Assembly (NCBI RefSeq): GCF_000813325.1
Contig: NZ_BBQE01000007.1
From: Sulfurospirillum cavolei
GTDB taxonomy: Bacteria; Campylobacterota; Campylobacteria; Campylobacterales; Sulfurospirillaceae
Length of the DNA stretch: 64,000 bases
Strand: one strand, 5' to 3'
Of this stretch, positions 43,221 through 51,700 are shown piece after piece. The first letter of the stretch is position 1. The number at the start of each line of letters is the position of its first letter. The notes beneath the pieces are model-generated. The model was given only the letters and a program-made list of their open reading frames with translations. It ran no database searches and was not told the DNA's origin. The translations under genes and the position numbers were made by a program.

Positions 43221-43421
43221 ATGCACCATAATACACCATCACAAAGAATGAGAGCCAAACAAGTGGCTTTAGAAAACTCCATTGGCTTGTCAACCGTTTG
43301 GCGATTTGCAAAGCTTGGCAAGCTTACCCCTATCCGAGTCACTGGCGGCGTTACTGTTTTTGATCGTGATGAGGTAAATGCTTTTTTTAGTGGTAAAACC
43401 TCATCAGGTGAACTAAGATGA
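43221..43421 (+). CDS. AlpA-like small helix-turn-helix regulator/excisionase
   Basis: 66 aa. MRAKQVALENSIGLSTVWRF, then AKLGKLTPIRVTGGVTVFD and DRDEVNAFF, is the MerR/AlpA-type helix-turn-helix seen in excisionases and AlpA activators of integrase in P4-like elements. A strong AAAAGGAG site precedes it. It overlaps the next gene as ATGA and has its own promoter, placed just after the integrase gene as in many satellites. Confidence 0.85.
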   Translation: MHHNTPSQRMRAKQVALENSIGLSTVWRFAKLGKLTPIRVTGGVTVFDRDEVNAFFSGKTSSGELR

Positions 43422-43696
43422 ATGAACGACCCAATAGCATCTTCATCCCGATCGATTATGTCAGAGAGCTAAGAGCGTCAGGACAGATCGATAAAGCGGA
43501 CGCTTTTTTGACTTACTTCGCTGATATGCACGATGACGAGTGGTATGGTTTCCCTTTTTATGCGAAGCGGTGGCACGTTGACCCACAAACAACGCAACAA
43601 TGGATCAATGAGTTTTCAAATCAAATCAGCGTTTATTTTTCATTGTGGCAGATCACAAACGACACGCATTATCGTGCCGTCAATGCAAATGTTTAA
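43418..43696 (+). CDS. Small protein, stand-alone copy of a helix-turn-helix domain shared with the next gene
   Basis: 92 aa. Residues 5-75 (IFIPIDYVRELRASGQIDKA; FPFYAKRWHVDPQTTQQWIN) align along their full length with the first 75 residues of the product of 43706-44521 (LFIPTFYAISLQKHGQRAKA; LSFYARSWDVGKTTAHRWVE). The pattern of helices ending in W-(I/V)-x-EF looks like a DNA-binding initiator or replisome-organiser N-terminus. It overlaps alpA as ATGA and precedes its longer paralogue by 9 bases. Function unknown. Confidence 0.75.
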   Translation: MNERPNSIFIPIDYVRELRASGQIDKADAFLTYFADMHDDEWYGFPFYAKRWHVDPQTTQQWINEFSNQISVYFSLWQITNDTHYRAVNANV

Positions 43697-43705
43697 GGGA
43701 TGAAC

Positions 43706-44521
43706 ATGAATGACGAAATGAACTATTTGTTTATCCCTACATTTTATGCAATATCCTTACAAAAACACGGACAAAGAGCCAAAGCACGTGCATTTTTTGA
43801 ATACTTTCTCGATTTACGAACAAAGCATGAAAACGCCCTATCATTTTATGCCCGTTCATGGGATGTTGGAAAAACCACAGCCCATAGATGGGTCGAAGAA
43901 TTTAGGAATGAAATAGATAAATTTCATGAACTATGGAACACACATAATGACAAAAAAATGGCGGAACGATTTTATTTTCATAGTGGAACGATTGATACAT
44001 CTGAAACATCGAATTTTAGGGGCTTAGAAAAAAATGGCGGAACGACTGAATTTTTATCGCGGAACCAAGAGTTAATATTAAATGATGATGATAACGCGCA
44101 TACGCGCGAAAACGATTATGATGAGAGCTTCGAAAAGCTTTTTATGATGGCAATGCGACATTACAAATTTGCCGGTAATAAGCAAGAAGCTTACGCCGAA
44201 TATAAAAGACATTACCCACATATACAGCCTAAAGATATGGCATATGCTTATAAATTACATGTAAAAGACCCATTGAATAGAGGTAAAATTTATAATCTTG
44301 CGAACTTCATGCACAATGATGTGCATGCGTCTTATTTGAACCCTTACCTAAAAATACAACTCGACGGTCAAACATTTGAAGGATGGTATGATAAAGATAC
44401 CGGTATATTTACAACAGATGACCACCAATATGTCCTTACAAAAGATCGTTTTTATGAGCTTATGAAAAGATGTCAAATTGAGCTTTTAAACCAGATGAGA
44501 GCACCAAGAGCGCATCAATGA
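43706..44521 (+). CDS. Putative replication/DNA-binding protein, longer paralogue of the preceding gene
   Basis: 271 aa from ATG 43706, which has AAGGG 6 bases upstream; the ATG at 43700 lacks spacing. The N-terminal 75 residues repeat the domain of the previous gene. After an acidic, low-complexity linker (ILNDDDNAHTRENDYDE, about 122-138) comes a helical C-terminal domain (MMAMRHYKFAGNKQEAYAEY; WYDKDTGIFTTDDHQYVLTK). This two-part layout, with a winged-helix-like N-terminus and linker, recalls phage replication organisers. No catalytic motif. Contains a TTACATGTAA site at 44255. Stop overlaps the next ATG as ATGA. Confidence 0.75.
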   Translation: MNDEMNYLFIPTFYAISLQKHGQRAKARAFFEYFLDLRTKHENALSFYARSWDVGKTTAHRWVEEFRNEIDKFHELWNTHNDKKMAERFYFHSGTIDTSETSNFRGLEKNGGTTEFLSRNQELILNDDDNAHTRENDYDESFEKLFMMAMRHYKFAGNKQEAYAEYKRHYPHIQPKDMAYAYKLHVKDPLNRGKIYNLANFMHNDVHASYLNPYLKIQLDGQTFEGWYDKDTGIFTTDDHQYVLTKDRFYELMKRCQIELLNQMRAPRAHQ

Positions 44522-44769
44522 GTGATATTACGAGTGAATGGGTAATGGATAAGATCATTTCAAAACCTGAAAAATTCGGCGGCTTTCGCTCAAATCCTCT
44601 TATCATGCTTGAGTATTTAAAAGAGTTCTACCCTGATGCAACCATTGCCGAATTAACACCTCAACATATGAGTGCCCTTTCGACGATTAGTCGCACAAAG
44701 AACAAGCTACTAAAAAAGAATCCTAACCTCGATCGACGAAAACGCATTCAAGGTAACTTTACTCTCTAA
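44518..44769 (+). CDS. Small unknown protein, last gene of the element's operon
   Basis: 83 aa, not recognised. A helical N-terminus (WVMDKIISKPEKFGGF) is followed by LEYLKEFYPDATIAELTPQH and a strongly basic end (KNKLLKKNPNLDRRKRIQGN) that could bind nucleic acid. ATGA overlap with the upstream gene. Its stop is followed by the structured non-coding region. Confidence 0.7.
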   Translation: MSDITSEWVMDKIISKPEKFGGFRSNPLIMLEYLKEFYPDATIAELTPQHMSALSTISRTKNKLLKKNPNLDRRKRIQGNFTL

Positions 44770-44865
44770 CCGTGCACGTGTTAATAAGGGTAATGTGCAA
44801 AAACTATCTCAACTTTAAATCTAAGACTTTTAAATACTCAATTAAAATAACGCATAGAATGGGGT

Positions 44866-44929
44866 AAATTTAAACGAACAGGCTTTTAAAGCTATCTGAG
44901 TATGCCAAAAGCTCTTATCGTTTAAATTT
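44866..44929 (+). repeat. Long nested hairpin
   Basis: Outer arms AAATTTAAACGA (44866-44877) and TCGTTTAAATTT (44918-44929) are 12 perfect pairs; inside them GCTTTT (44882-44887) pairs with AAAAGC (44906-44911). Confidence 0.75.
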
Positions 44930-44971
44930 GGATGTTTTCAAAGATCACACCCAACGATGATAAGGTTTAAA

Positions 44972-45170
44972 AGCATAGGTTCTTCCATACTTTTATGCGG
45001 CACAGGTACACACGACCGCGATAATAACGTAGTTTCTGATTACGTAGCTTGGTTATCATATTTGTAAACGATAAAATGATCACATAGTGTAGGTTCTTCC
45101 GCAATTATACAGTGTAAGGGTAGTGCAAGCCCCGATAATAAAGTAGTTTTAGACTATGAAACTTGCTAAA
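44972..45170 (+). repeat. Tandem repeat of a structured unit, two copies, period 114
   Basis: Copy 1 about 44972-45056, copy 2 about 45086-45170, aligned without gaps. Shared blocks: TAGGTTCTTCC (44976, 45090), CGATAATAA (45019, 45133), GTAGTTT (45029, 45143). Hairpin 1 is GCATA/TATGC in copy 1 and GTGTA/TATAC in copy 2, with TAGGTTCTTCC reaching into the loop. Hairpin 2 is GGT/ACC in copy 1 and GGGT/GCCC in copy 2. Pairing is kept while the bases change. Confidence 0.7.
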
Positions 45171-45250
45171 CTTTTTTACTTTGATTTGTTTGGTAAACGT
45201 TTTGAATAAAGGAAGGGGGCATCAAATCTCTACAGTCTAAAGCCTTCCAC

Positions 45251-45348
45251 CACCGAGTCTGCCGGTAACTTTTTACAGAAACTACCATAAAGGGGTAGGC
45301 TTATCGGTGTAAATGAAATGGTCGCTTATTTTTGAATGCCCCTATGGT
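45251..45348 (+). other. Pseudoknot-like interlocked stems
   Basis: Stem A: CACCGA (45251-45256) with TCGGTG (45304-45309). Stem B: ACCATA (45284-45289) with TATGGT (45343-45348), extended by GGGG (45292-45295) with CCCC (45339-45342). The 3' strand of A lies inside the loop of B. A further GGAAGG (45211-45216)/CCTTCC (45243-45248) stem precedes them. Confidence 0.6.
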
Positions 45349-45475
45349 GGTATGTATGCGTAAAATAATAAGATAAGATGAGCAAAACCTCATCATACTC
45401 AATAAAAAAAATCAAATGCAAAATTATGAGCGTGATGGGCTTTTGGTGGATGTTTCCATATTCTAAAGAGGAAGT

Positions 45476-45491
45476 AGCGGAAAAATCCGCT
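45476..45491 (-). terminator. Hairpin after the element's minus-strand gene
   Basis: AGCGGA, loop AAAA, TCCGCT, just past the stop at 45495. There is no T-run beyond the loop, so termination is uncertain. Confidence 0.35.
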
Positions 45492-45494
45492 CTA

Positions 45495-45959
45495 TTACTC
45501 GGGCAGCTTTTGACTCCTACTTTCCCATTTTGAAATTCGTTCTTTATTTCTTACAGCAAACAATCCCTCATTAGCGAATTTATCCATAGGGATTGTGAAC
45601 TCATCTGAAAGCCTTATGAGATCATCTTTATATTTTTGCATAGATGGGATAAAGTCATCCACTATCTTTTTATAATGAGATGATACTCTATGCATTGCCT
45701 CTAAAACGTTGTTATGATTAATGGCTATTTGTGTGCGCGCTTTTTCGTAGTGAGATACTTTTTCATAAAGTGCCAGTGGTTCGGACATTCTACCGATTTG
45801 CTCCGTAAGGGAAGTCACTTGCTTTTGTAATGCCTTATTTTCAAGCTTCAGCACTTTTATATCATCATCTTTTGCCTTATAACTCTCCATCTCTCTTTGG
45901 TAGAAAGCAACCTCTTCTTTCAGTTGCGTTACTAATTTGAGTAACTTACTTTTACCCAT
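45495..45959 (-). CDS. Coiled-coil protein of the selC element
   Basis: 154 aa. A long heptad region from about residue 5 to 65 (LVTQLKEEVAFYQREMESYK; VLKLENKALQKQVTSLTEQI) predicts a coiled coil, followed by a helical part (FIPSMQKYKDDLIRLSDEF). No known domain. It is the only element gene on the minus strand, read away from the right end with AAAGGGG upstream. It may be a late or accessory gene; function unknown. Confidence 0.75.
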   Translation of the reverse strand: MGKSKLLKLVTQLKEEVAFYQREMESYKAKDDDIKVLKLENKALQKQVTSLTEQIGRMSEPLALYEKVSHYEKARTQIAINHNNVLEAMHRVSSHYKKIVDDFIPSMQKYKDDLIRLSDEFTIPMDKFANEGLFAVRNKERISKWESRSQKLPE

Positions 45960-46011
45960 GTTTGACCCCTTTTGTCTAAAATGATATAATCAAAGTTCAA
46001 ATAATCTAAGC

Positions 46012-46038
46012 TTTTTATGTACGTTTTTGTGTACGTTT
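46012..46038 (+). promoter_or_regulatory. Integrase arm-type site, right
   Basis: TTTTTATGTACGTT and GTACGTTT in the same order, spacing and orientation as at 41728-41754, 53 bases from the right tRNA-like repeat. Confidence 0.6.
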
Positions 46039-46090
46039 AATATTTACCAACAATGCTTAAATCCCTAAATTTAGAGATTTAAAGGCATAT

Positions 46091-46108
46091 GTTCGGGAGC
46101 TACACCCT
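46091..46108 (+). repeat. attR-like degenerate copy of the tRNA-Sec T arm
   Basis: GTTCGGGAGCTACACCCT, then ACTTCA; partner of 41596-41613. The four mismatches are contiguous, in the tRNA loop-to-stem junction. Confidence 0.5.
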
Positions 46109-46151
46109 ACTTCACAATCAATTTTCCTTGAACGCTTCCGTCGTTTTGCGA

Positions 46152-46553
46152 TCAAACGTGTTTAGTCTTTGCGATATATGCTTTCCAACCCCCGTATTCA
46201 CTGATCTCTTTTGCATTTTTCACCGCGTCGCATTCGCAGATAAAGCCTTTGACGCTGCTTCCGTCGTCTAGTTCAAGCGTTCCGATGCCTAAAGGCGAGG
46301 CGATTTGCACCATGAACGCTCCGAAGTTTTCCAAAGGCATTTGCCACACTTCCAGCTCGATCGCATAAGGGCTTGTGCGATCTTTGAGCAGTCCCGGACG
46401 CGGCGGCACTTTTTCGGGAACGTCGAACAAGCGGTATCCTACGGCCGTTTGGCACGTTTTGACGTACGTCGCTTGTAAAGCAATCAACTGATGGTTTAAA
46501 GGCAAACCCTGCATGTGTGCGCCGCAAACGCCCACTTCGATCCACTGACTCAT
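46152..46553 (-). CDS. Allophanate hydrolase C-terminal domain as a separate protein
   Basis: 133 aa. It matches the small C-terminal domain of AtzF/allophanate hydrolase (IEVGVCGAHMQGLPLNHQLI; VPPRPGLLKD; GTLELDDGSSVKGFICE), a gamma-glutamylcyclotransferase-like fold that in fused enzymes follows the amidase. Here it starts on the ATGA overlapping the amidase stop, so the two halves are co-translated and probably assemble. Last gene of the guanidine operon, ending close to the right end of the selC element. Confidence 0.85.
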   Translation of the reverse strand: MSQWIEVGVCGAHMQGLPLNHQLIALQATYVKTCQTAVGYRLFDVPEKVPPRPGLLKDRTSPYAIELEVWQMPLENFGAFMVQIASPLGIGTLELDDGSSVKGFICECDAVKNAKEISEYGGWKAYIAKTKHV

Positions 46554-47875
46554 ACGTTCTCCTTCATGTAACGCGCACCCATCGCGAGGAGCGCTTTATC
46601 GTTAAAATGATCCGCAAAGATCGTAATGCCAAACGGCAAACCGTTATTTCTTCGACCTGCGGGCAACGCGTACGCGACGCAATCGAGCAAATTCATAAAG
46701 TTGGTGTAGTACCCCAAATTCGTATTGAGCCTGATCGGATCGGCGTTCACCTCTTCGATCGTGTAGATCGTCCCCGTCGTCGGCGTCACGATAAAATCGA
46801 CCGTTTCAAGAACCGCTTCGGCTTTTCTTCGATAAGCCTTCAATCGGTACTCCGCTTCAAAATACGCTTCCGCACTCTTGTTTTTTCCTTGTTCGATAAT
46901 GCCTTTGGTCACGTCTAAAAAGCTCTGAGGCGAACTTTCCAAAAGCGTCTTGGTCGCCACGTAACGCTCCGCGACCCAAGGCCCAAAATAAAGCAAGTCG
47001 GCCGCTTCTAAAAACGGGGCAAAATCGATCTCTTCGGGAGTGCCGCCCAAAGCGATCAAACGCTCTACGCTCGTGTAAAACAAGGCTTTGGCTTCCTCAT
47101 CGCCGAAAAACGCCAAATCTGCTTTTTTAGGCACTCCGAAATAAAAATGTTCGGGCACGTCGCGCACCCGAGCGGGCAACGCTCTCGCATACACGTCGCC
47201 CGCGTCAAAATCCGCCATCACGTCAAAAATAAAGCTCGCGTCTTGCGCGTTTTGGCAAAACAACGAGACGCAATCCAAACTGCGGCACGCCGGTACGACG
47301 CCGCTCGTGCTCACGACGCCTTTGGAAGGCTTAAAACCGACCAAGGCGTTAAACGCCGCCGGCACTCTGCCCGAACCCGCCGTATCGGTACCCAACGAAA
47401 AAACGACCATATCCAAAGCCACGCTTACCGCACTGCCCGAGCTAGAGCCGCCGGAAATATAGCGTGCGTCGATGCTATTGCGGCACGCCCCGTAAGGCGA
47501 ACGCGTACCGACAAGCCCCGTCGCGAACTGATCGAGATTGGTTTTACCGATCGGAATCGCTCCCGCCTCGATCAAACGTGCGACGACGTACGCCGACGTT
47601 TGGGGCACATAGCTAAAATCGGGACACGCCGCCGTCGTGGGAATACCCGCCAAGTCGATATTGTCCTTAATCGCAAACGGGATGCCGTACAACGGAAGGC
47701 TATGCGCCTCTGGCGTCTCCAAACGTGCAAGGTACGGTTCAAGTTCTTCATCGCTTAACATGTAAATCCAAATCGGATTGGAAGCGTGCCGCGCTATCGT
47801 CTCTTTAATCGTCGCGACCAGCGTTCGAGGGCTTAGTCCCTCTTCGTACGCTTTTTTAAGAGTCATTCTATCCAT
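46550..47875 (-). CDS. atzF: Allophanate hydrolase, amidase subunit
   Basis: 441 aa, amidase-signature family. The Ser-cisSer-Lys triad is visible: K70 (GIPFAIKDNIDLAG), S144-S146 (SGGSSSGSAVS) and S168 (TDTAGSGRVPAAF). It hydrolyses allophanate to ammonia and carbon dioxide, the last step of urea or guanidine breakdown through the biotin-dependent pathway. It is shorter than fused enzymes (about 600 aa) because the C-terminal domain is encoded by the next gene. Ninth of ten genes behind the guanidine-I riboswitch. Confidence 0.93.
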   Translation of the reverse strand: MDRMTLKKAYEEGLSPRTLVATIKETIARHASNPIWIYMLSDEELEPYLARLETPEAHSLPLYGIPFAIKDNIDLAGIPTTAACPDFSYVPQTSAYVVARLIEAGAIPIGKTNLDQFATGLVGTRSPYGACRNSIDARYISGGSSSGSAVSVALDMVVFSLGTDTAGSGRVPAAFNALVGFKPSKGVVSTSGVVPACRSLDCVSLFCQNAQDASFIFDVMADFDAGDVYARALPARVRDVPEHFYFGVPKKADLAFFGDEEAKALFYTSVERLIALGGTPEEIDFAPFLEAADLLYFGPWVAERYVATKTLLESSPQSFLDVTKGIIEQGKNKSAEAYFEAEYRLKAYRRKAEAVLETVDFIVTPTTGTIYTIEEVNADPIRLNTNLGYYTNFMNLLDCVAYALPAGRRNNGLPFGITIFADHFNDKALLAMGARYMKENV

Positions 47876-47884
47876 CGTATGTTC

Positions 47885-48742
47885 CTATTTTTCTTGAGAT
47901 GACAGGGCTTCGATCAAAGCCGCCGAAACGACCAACGCACCGCCGGTATATTCGCTAAAACTCAATGCCCGCTCGCCGATGTAAGCGGCAGATACCACGG
48001 CCGTCACCAGCTCCATGATGATAATGATCGATGAGCGTCCCGCCTCCATCTGCGTAACGCCCCATTGCGAGCCGATATTGGCAAGCAGTAACCATAAAAG
48101 AGCGTACGCCAGCAAGGCCGCCCATGCCCTAGCACCGACCTCACTCGGAAAACGCTCGACGCCCAGTAGTATTAACGTGCTAGCAAGCACGAAGCATCCC
48201 CAAAACATCGCTCCGACTTTGACGTTGACATGTACCTCTTTCAACGAGCGAAACAAAATGTTGTTGAGCGCGAAAAAAATCCCCGCGGCTAAAGCGATCA
48301 GATCGATCGTCGAAAAGCTTACATGTAAGGTTTCGACTCCGCCCAAAATCAAAAAAGCACCCGCAACGGCAAGCCATGCTCCCCCGACTCTGGCGAGGCT
48401 GAGCTTTTCGTGCAAAAAGAAGTAACCGCCCAGCACGCCCCACACCGGCAAAAGGTAAAAGAGCACCATCACGCGCACCACGTCGCCGTTAATCAGCGCA
48501 TAGGTAAAGCAAAGGTTTGCTCCGCCTCCTAAAAGGGCTATCGCACCGAGTCCCGTTGCGTATCGGCGCGAAAATCCTCTTAGCGTTAGAGGCAAATAGA
48601 CCAACGCCAATACGCCGTACGCACCGAAAATAAGAGCAATTCCCTCAATGCCCAACGCATGAATCTGTTTCAACGGCCACCATGAAAGCCCCCAGAGAAT
48701 GGAAGCTGAAAAAAGGACGATTACGGGAAGGTGCGATCTCAT
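47885..48742 (-). CDS. EamA-family drug/metabolite transporter in the guanidine operon
   Basis: 285 aa from ATG 48742, one base after the carboxylase stop (TAA-A-ATG). Ten membrane helices in two EamA repeats (VIVLFSASILWGLSWWPLKQ; ALLWLLLANIGSQWGVTQME). Position suggests transport of a pathway compound, for example export of excess guanidine or urea; the sequence does not tell. It is not an SMR-type Gdx exporter, which are about 105 aa. Contains a TTACATGTAA site at 48319. Confidence 0.85.
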   Translation of the reverse strand: MRSHLPVIVLFSASILWGLSWWPLKQIHALGIEGIALIFGAYGVLALVYLPLTLRGFSRRYATGLGAIALLGGGANLCFTYALINGDVVRVMVLFYLLPVWGVLGGYFFLHEKLSLARVGGAWLAVAGAFLILGGVETLHVSFSTIDLIALAAGIFFALNNILFRSLKEVHVNVKVGAMFWGCFVLASTLILLGVERFPSEVGARAWAALLAYALLWLLLANIGSQWGVTQMEAGRSSIIIIMELVTAVVSAAYIGERALSFSEYTGGALVVSAALIEALSSQEK

Positions 48743-48743
48743 T

Positions 48744-51700
48744 TTAAGCCTTGATCGGCTCGATGATAAAAAGCAATTTACCCGCATGAATGTTCTCGCC
48801 CTCTTCGCACAAAACCGCGACGATCTTTCCGTTTTCGGAAGCTTCGATCGCGATCTCCATCTTCATCGACTCGGCGATCGCCAAAACATCGCCCTCCTTC
48901 ACGGTATCGCCGACCTTAGCGTTAATTTTCCATAAATTGCCTTGAACGGGTGCTTCCACGCCTTCGTTATCGCCGAGTTCCACGACCTCGTTTTCGTGCG
49001 CGACTTCGGCTTCGTGTTCCGCCGAAAAGTTGGCAAGTCCCGTTTTTTCCCACATCAAACGCTCCTCTTCGAACGCCCGACGTTGTATGGTCACAAACGC
49101 GTCGATGCTTTCGCCGTTTTGCGCTAAAAAGGCTTTATACGCTTTCAAACTAAACGTACTCTCTTCGATTTTGAGGTTGATTTTGCCGCGCGGAAAATCT
49201 TCGCGCATCTGCATCAGTTCTTCATGGCTCACTTCGTAAAATCGGATTTGGTCGAAAAAGCGAAGCAACCACGGTTTGCCCTCTTTAAAGTCGTTTGTTT
49301 GGCGGTATTTGTTCCACATCTGCACGGTACGACCGACAAACTGATAACCTCCGGGGCCTTCCATACCGTACACGCACATGTACGCTCCGCCGATACCCAC
49401 GGCATTTTCCGGCGTCCACGTACGAGCGGGATTGTATTTGGTGGTGACGAGTCGGTGGCGCGGATCCAGCGGCGTGGCAACGGGCGCTCCCAAATAGACG
49501 TCTCCTAGTCCCATAACCAAATAATTGGCATCAAAGACGATCTTTTTCACGTCCTCTATCGCGTTAAGCCCGTTGATACGGCGGATAAATTCGATATTGC
49601 TCGGACACCACGGCGCATCGGGACGAACGATTTTCATGTATTTTTCGATCGCGATGCGCGTTTGCACGTCGTCCCACGAAAGCGGCAAATGCACGATGCG
49701 CGTCGGAACTTCGATGTCGTCGATGCTCGGAAGCGAGCATTCCATTGCCGCAATTTGCTCGATTAGCTTTGCCCGATCGCACACTAACGGATCAAAATGT
49801 ACCTGCAACGACCGTATGCCCGGCGTTATGTCGATTATTCCCGCAATGCAAGCTTTTTTGAGCGTTTCCATCAAGACGTGAACGCGAAAACGAAAGGCGA
49901 TGTCCAGTTGCATCAAACCGTATTCGATCAGCAAATATGCATCTCCGGACTGTCGAAACGTGATGCTCGGCAAATCGTTTTTGCCCTCATCGCGATACAA
50001 AATCGTCGAGCCAAGCGGTGCTATATGTAAGAAAGACCGCGCATCAAACGCGACGCCTTTTTCCAATGCCGCCTCTTGCGCTTGAAGCATTTTGATCGCA
50101 TTGTCATGGCTGATCGGTACGAAGCGGATTTTATCGCCGGCGCGAAGCTGACCGATTTTCCACAGCTCGGCACTCGCAACGCTTACGGGGCAGACGAACC
50201 CACCCAAGCTCGGACCGTCAGGCCCTAAAATGACCGGCATATCGCCGGTAAAGTCTACCGCACCGATCGCATAAGCGTTATCGTGAATATTGGACGGATG
50301 AAGTCCCGCTTCTCCGCCGTCTTTGCGCGCCCACGAAGGTTTAGGACCGATAAGCCTGACCCCCGTACGGTTGGAGTTATAATGCACTTCCCACGTCGCG
50401 GCGAAAAACGCCTCGATGTCTTCTTCGGTGAAAAATTCCGGTGCGCCGTGCGGCCCGTACAACACGCCGATCTCCCACGTATTCGTGATTGCGTGGGCTA
50501 CATTCAGCGGTTCGTTAAGCGGCTCTTGGGCGATCATCGAGCTTACATGTAAGACGTCTCCCGCGATCAATTCACGTCCGGCATGTCCGCCGAAATGCCC
50601 GAGCGTAAAGGTCGAGCGCGAACCCAAATACAACGGCACGTCCAAACCGCCTCGAATTGCAAGATACGTACGAAAGCCTTGCATGTGCACTTTTTTGAGT
50701 TTGAGCACGCTTCCGGCTTTAACATGTATCGCGCGATTCATCGCAACGGTTTCCCCGTCGATGCTCGCATCGATACGCGCGCCGCACAGGGCGATGACGC
50801 TTGCTTGATTGAAACGAAGGGTCGGCCCCGTGATCGCGATCTCCAGTCCGGAAGCCTCTTTGGCATTGCCTACAAGCGTATTGGCGTAGCGAAAATGAAG
50901 CGCATCAAAAGGACCCGAAGGCGGTACGCCCACATCCCAATAGCCGACGCGTCCGGGAAAATCTTGCACGCTCGTTTGCGTTCCGGGGCGTAAGACGTCG
51001 ATACGATTGCTCGAATAGGCAAAACCGGCTAACGATTTGGTCGTATGCGTCGCATGTCGAAAAAAGTCGCTTCCCACGATCGCACCCAAATACGAAAGAT
51101 TGGTCGTAATGCCGTCGATGCGCGTTTGGGCGATCGCTTCTTGCATCTTCGTCAAAGCTTCTTCTCGCGAAGGGGCTTTAACGATCAATTTGGCAATCAT
51201 CGGATCGTAAAACGAGGCGATGCTCACACCCGTTTCGATAAACGAATCGACGCGAATATTCGGCGCAAACGAAACGTTATGAAGCATTCCGGAGCTGGGT
51301 TGAAAATTTTTAAGCGGGTCTTCCGCATAGACGCGTACTTGAATCGCATGCCCTACGGGGCGGTGAACATAAGCATAAAGCGCGTCGTTGCGACCGTAAG
51401 CTTGGCGAATCATCCACTCGACCAAGTCCACGCCGCAGACCTCTTCGGTTACGCCGTGTTCGACTTGAAGCCTCGTGTTCACTTCTAAAAAGTAAAAATC
51501 GTTTGTGGTCGTATCGTACACGAACTCGACCGTTCCGGCACTCAGGTAATTGACCGACTGCCCCAAACGCGTCGCGGCTTCATAGAGTGCTTGTCGTGTT
51601 TCATCGCTAAGATTGGGGGCTGGCGTTTCTTCGATGACTTTTTGGTTGCGGCGTTGAATCGAGCAGTCTCGCTCGCCAAGGGTCGCGATCACGCCTTTGC

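Larger units (their letters stand above)
44860..45350 (+). ncRNA. Candidate large structured RNA of the selC element
   Basis: Within the 725 bases without genes (44770-45494) lie, in order, a long nested hairpin, two 114-base-period repeats whose stems show compensatory changes, and a pseudoknot-like pair of stems. G-T pairs in the second repeat copy only make sense as G-U pairs if the plus strand is transcribed. Size, element type and tRNA link recall the large ornate phage RNAs GOLLD and ROOL, but I see no specific match. Exact ends are unknown; there is no obvious protein in any frame. Confidence 0.5.
41606..46108. mobile_element. Integrative element inserted at tRNA-Sec (about 4.5 kb)
   Basis: Boundaries are the tRNA T-arm repeat and its degenerate copy. 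Content: P4-type integrase next to the tRNA, AlpA-like regulator, two paralogous helix-turn-helix genes, two small unknown genes, a 725-base structured non-coding stretch, and matched integrase arm sites at each end. No capsid, packaging, conjugation or recognisable cargo genes. It resembles a minimal phage satellite or mobilisable island; the type cannot be fixed from sequence alone. Base composition is AT-richer than the guanidine genes to its right. Confidence 0.7.

Noticed and set aside
44972..45170. CRISPR-like array
   Set aside because: Only two copies, period 114 with similarity spread over the whole unit and no unique spacers; no cas genes. A structured RNA repeat explains it better.
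44770..45494. Retron msr-msd or group II intron
   Set aside because: No reverse transcriptase in the element or near it, and no domain V-like motif.
47147..47758. 203-codon plus-strand frame inside the allophanate hydrolase gene
   Set aside because: Arginine-rich composition, no ribosome site and complete overlap with a well-supported gene on the other strand; a frame shadow.
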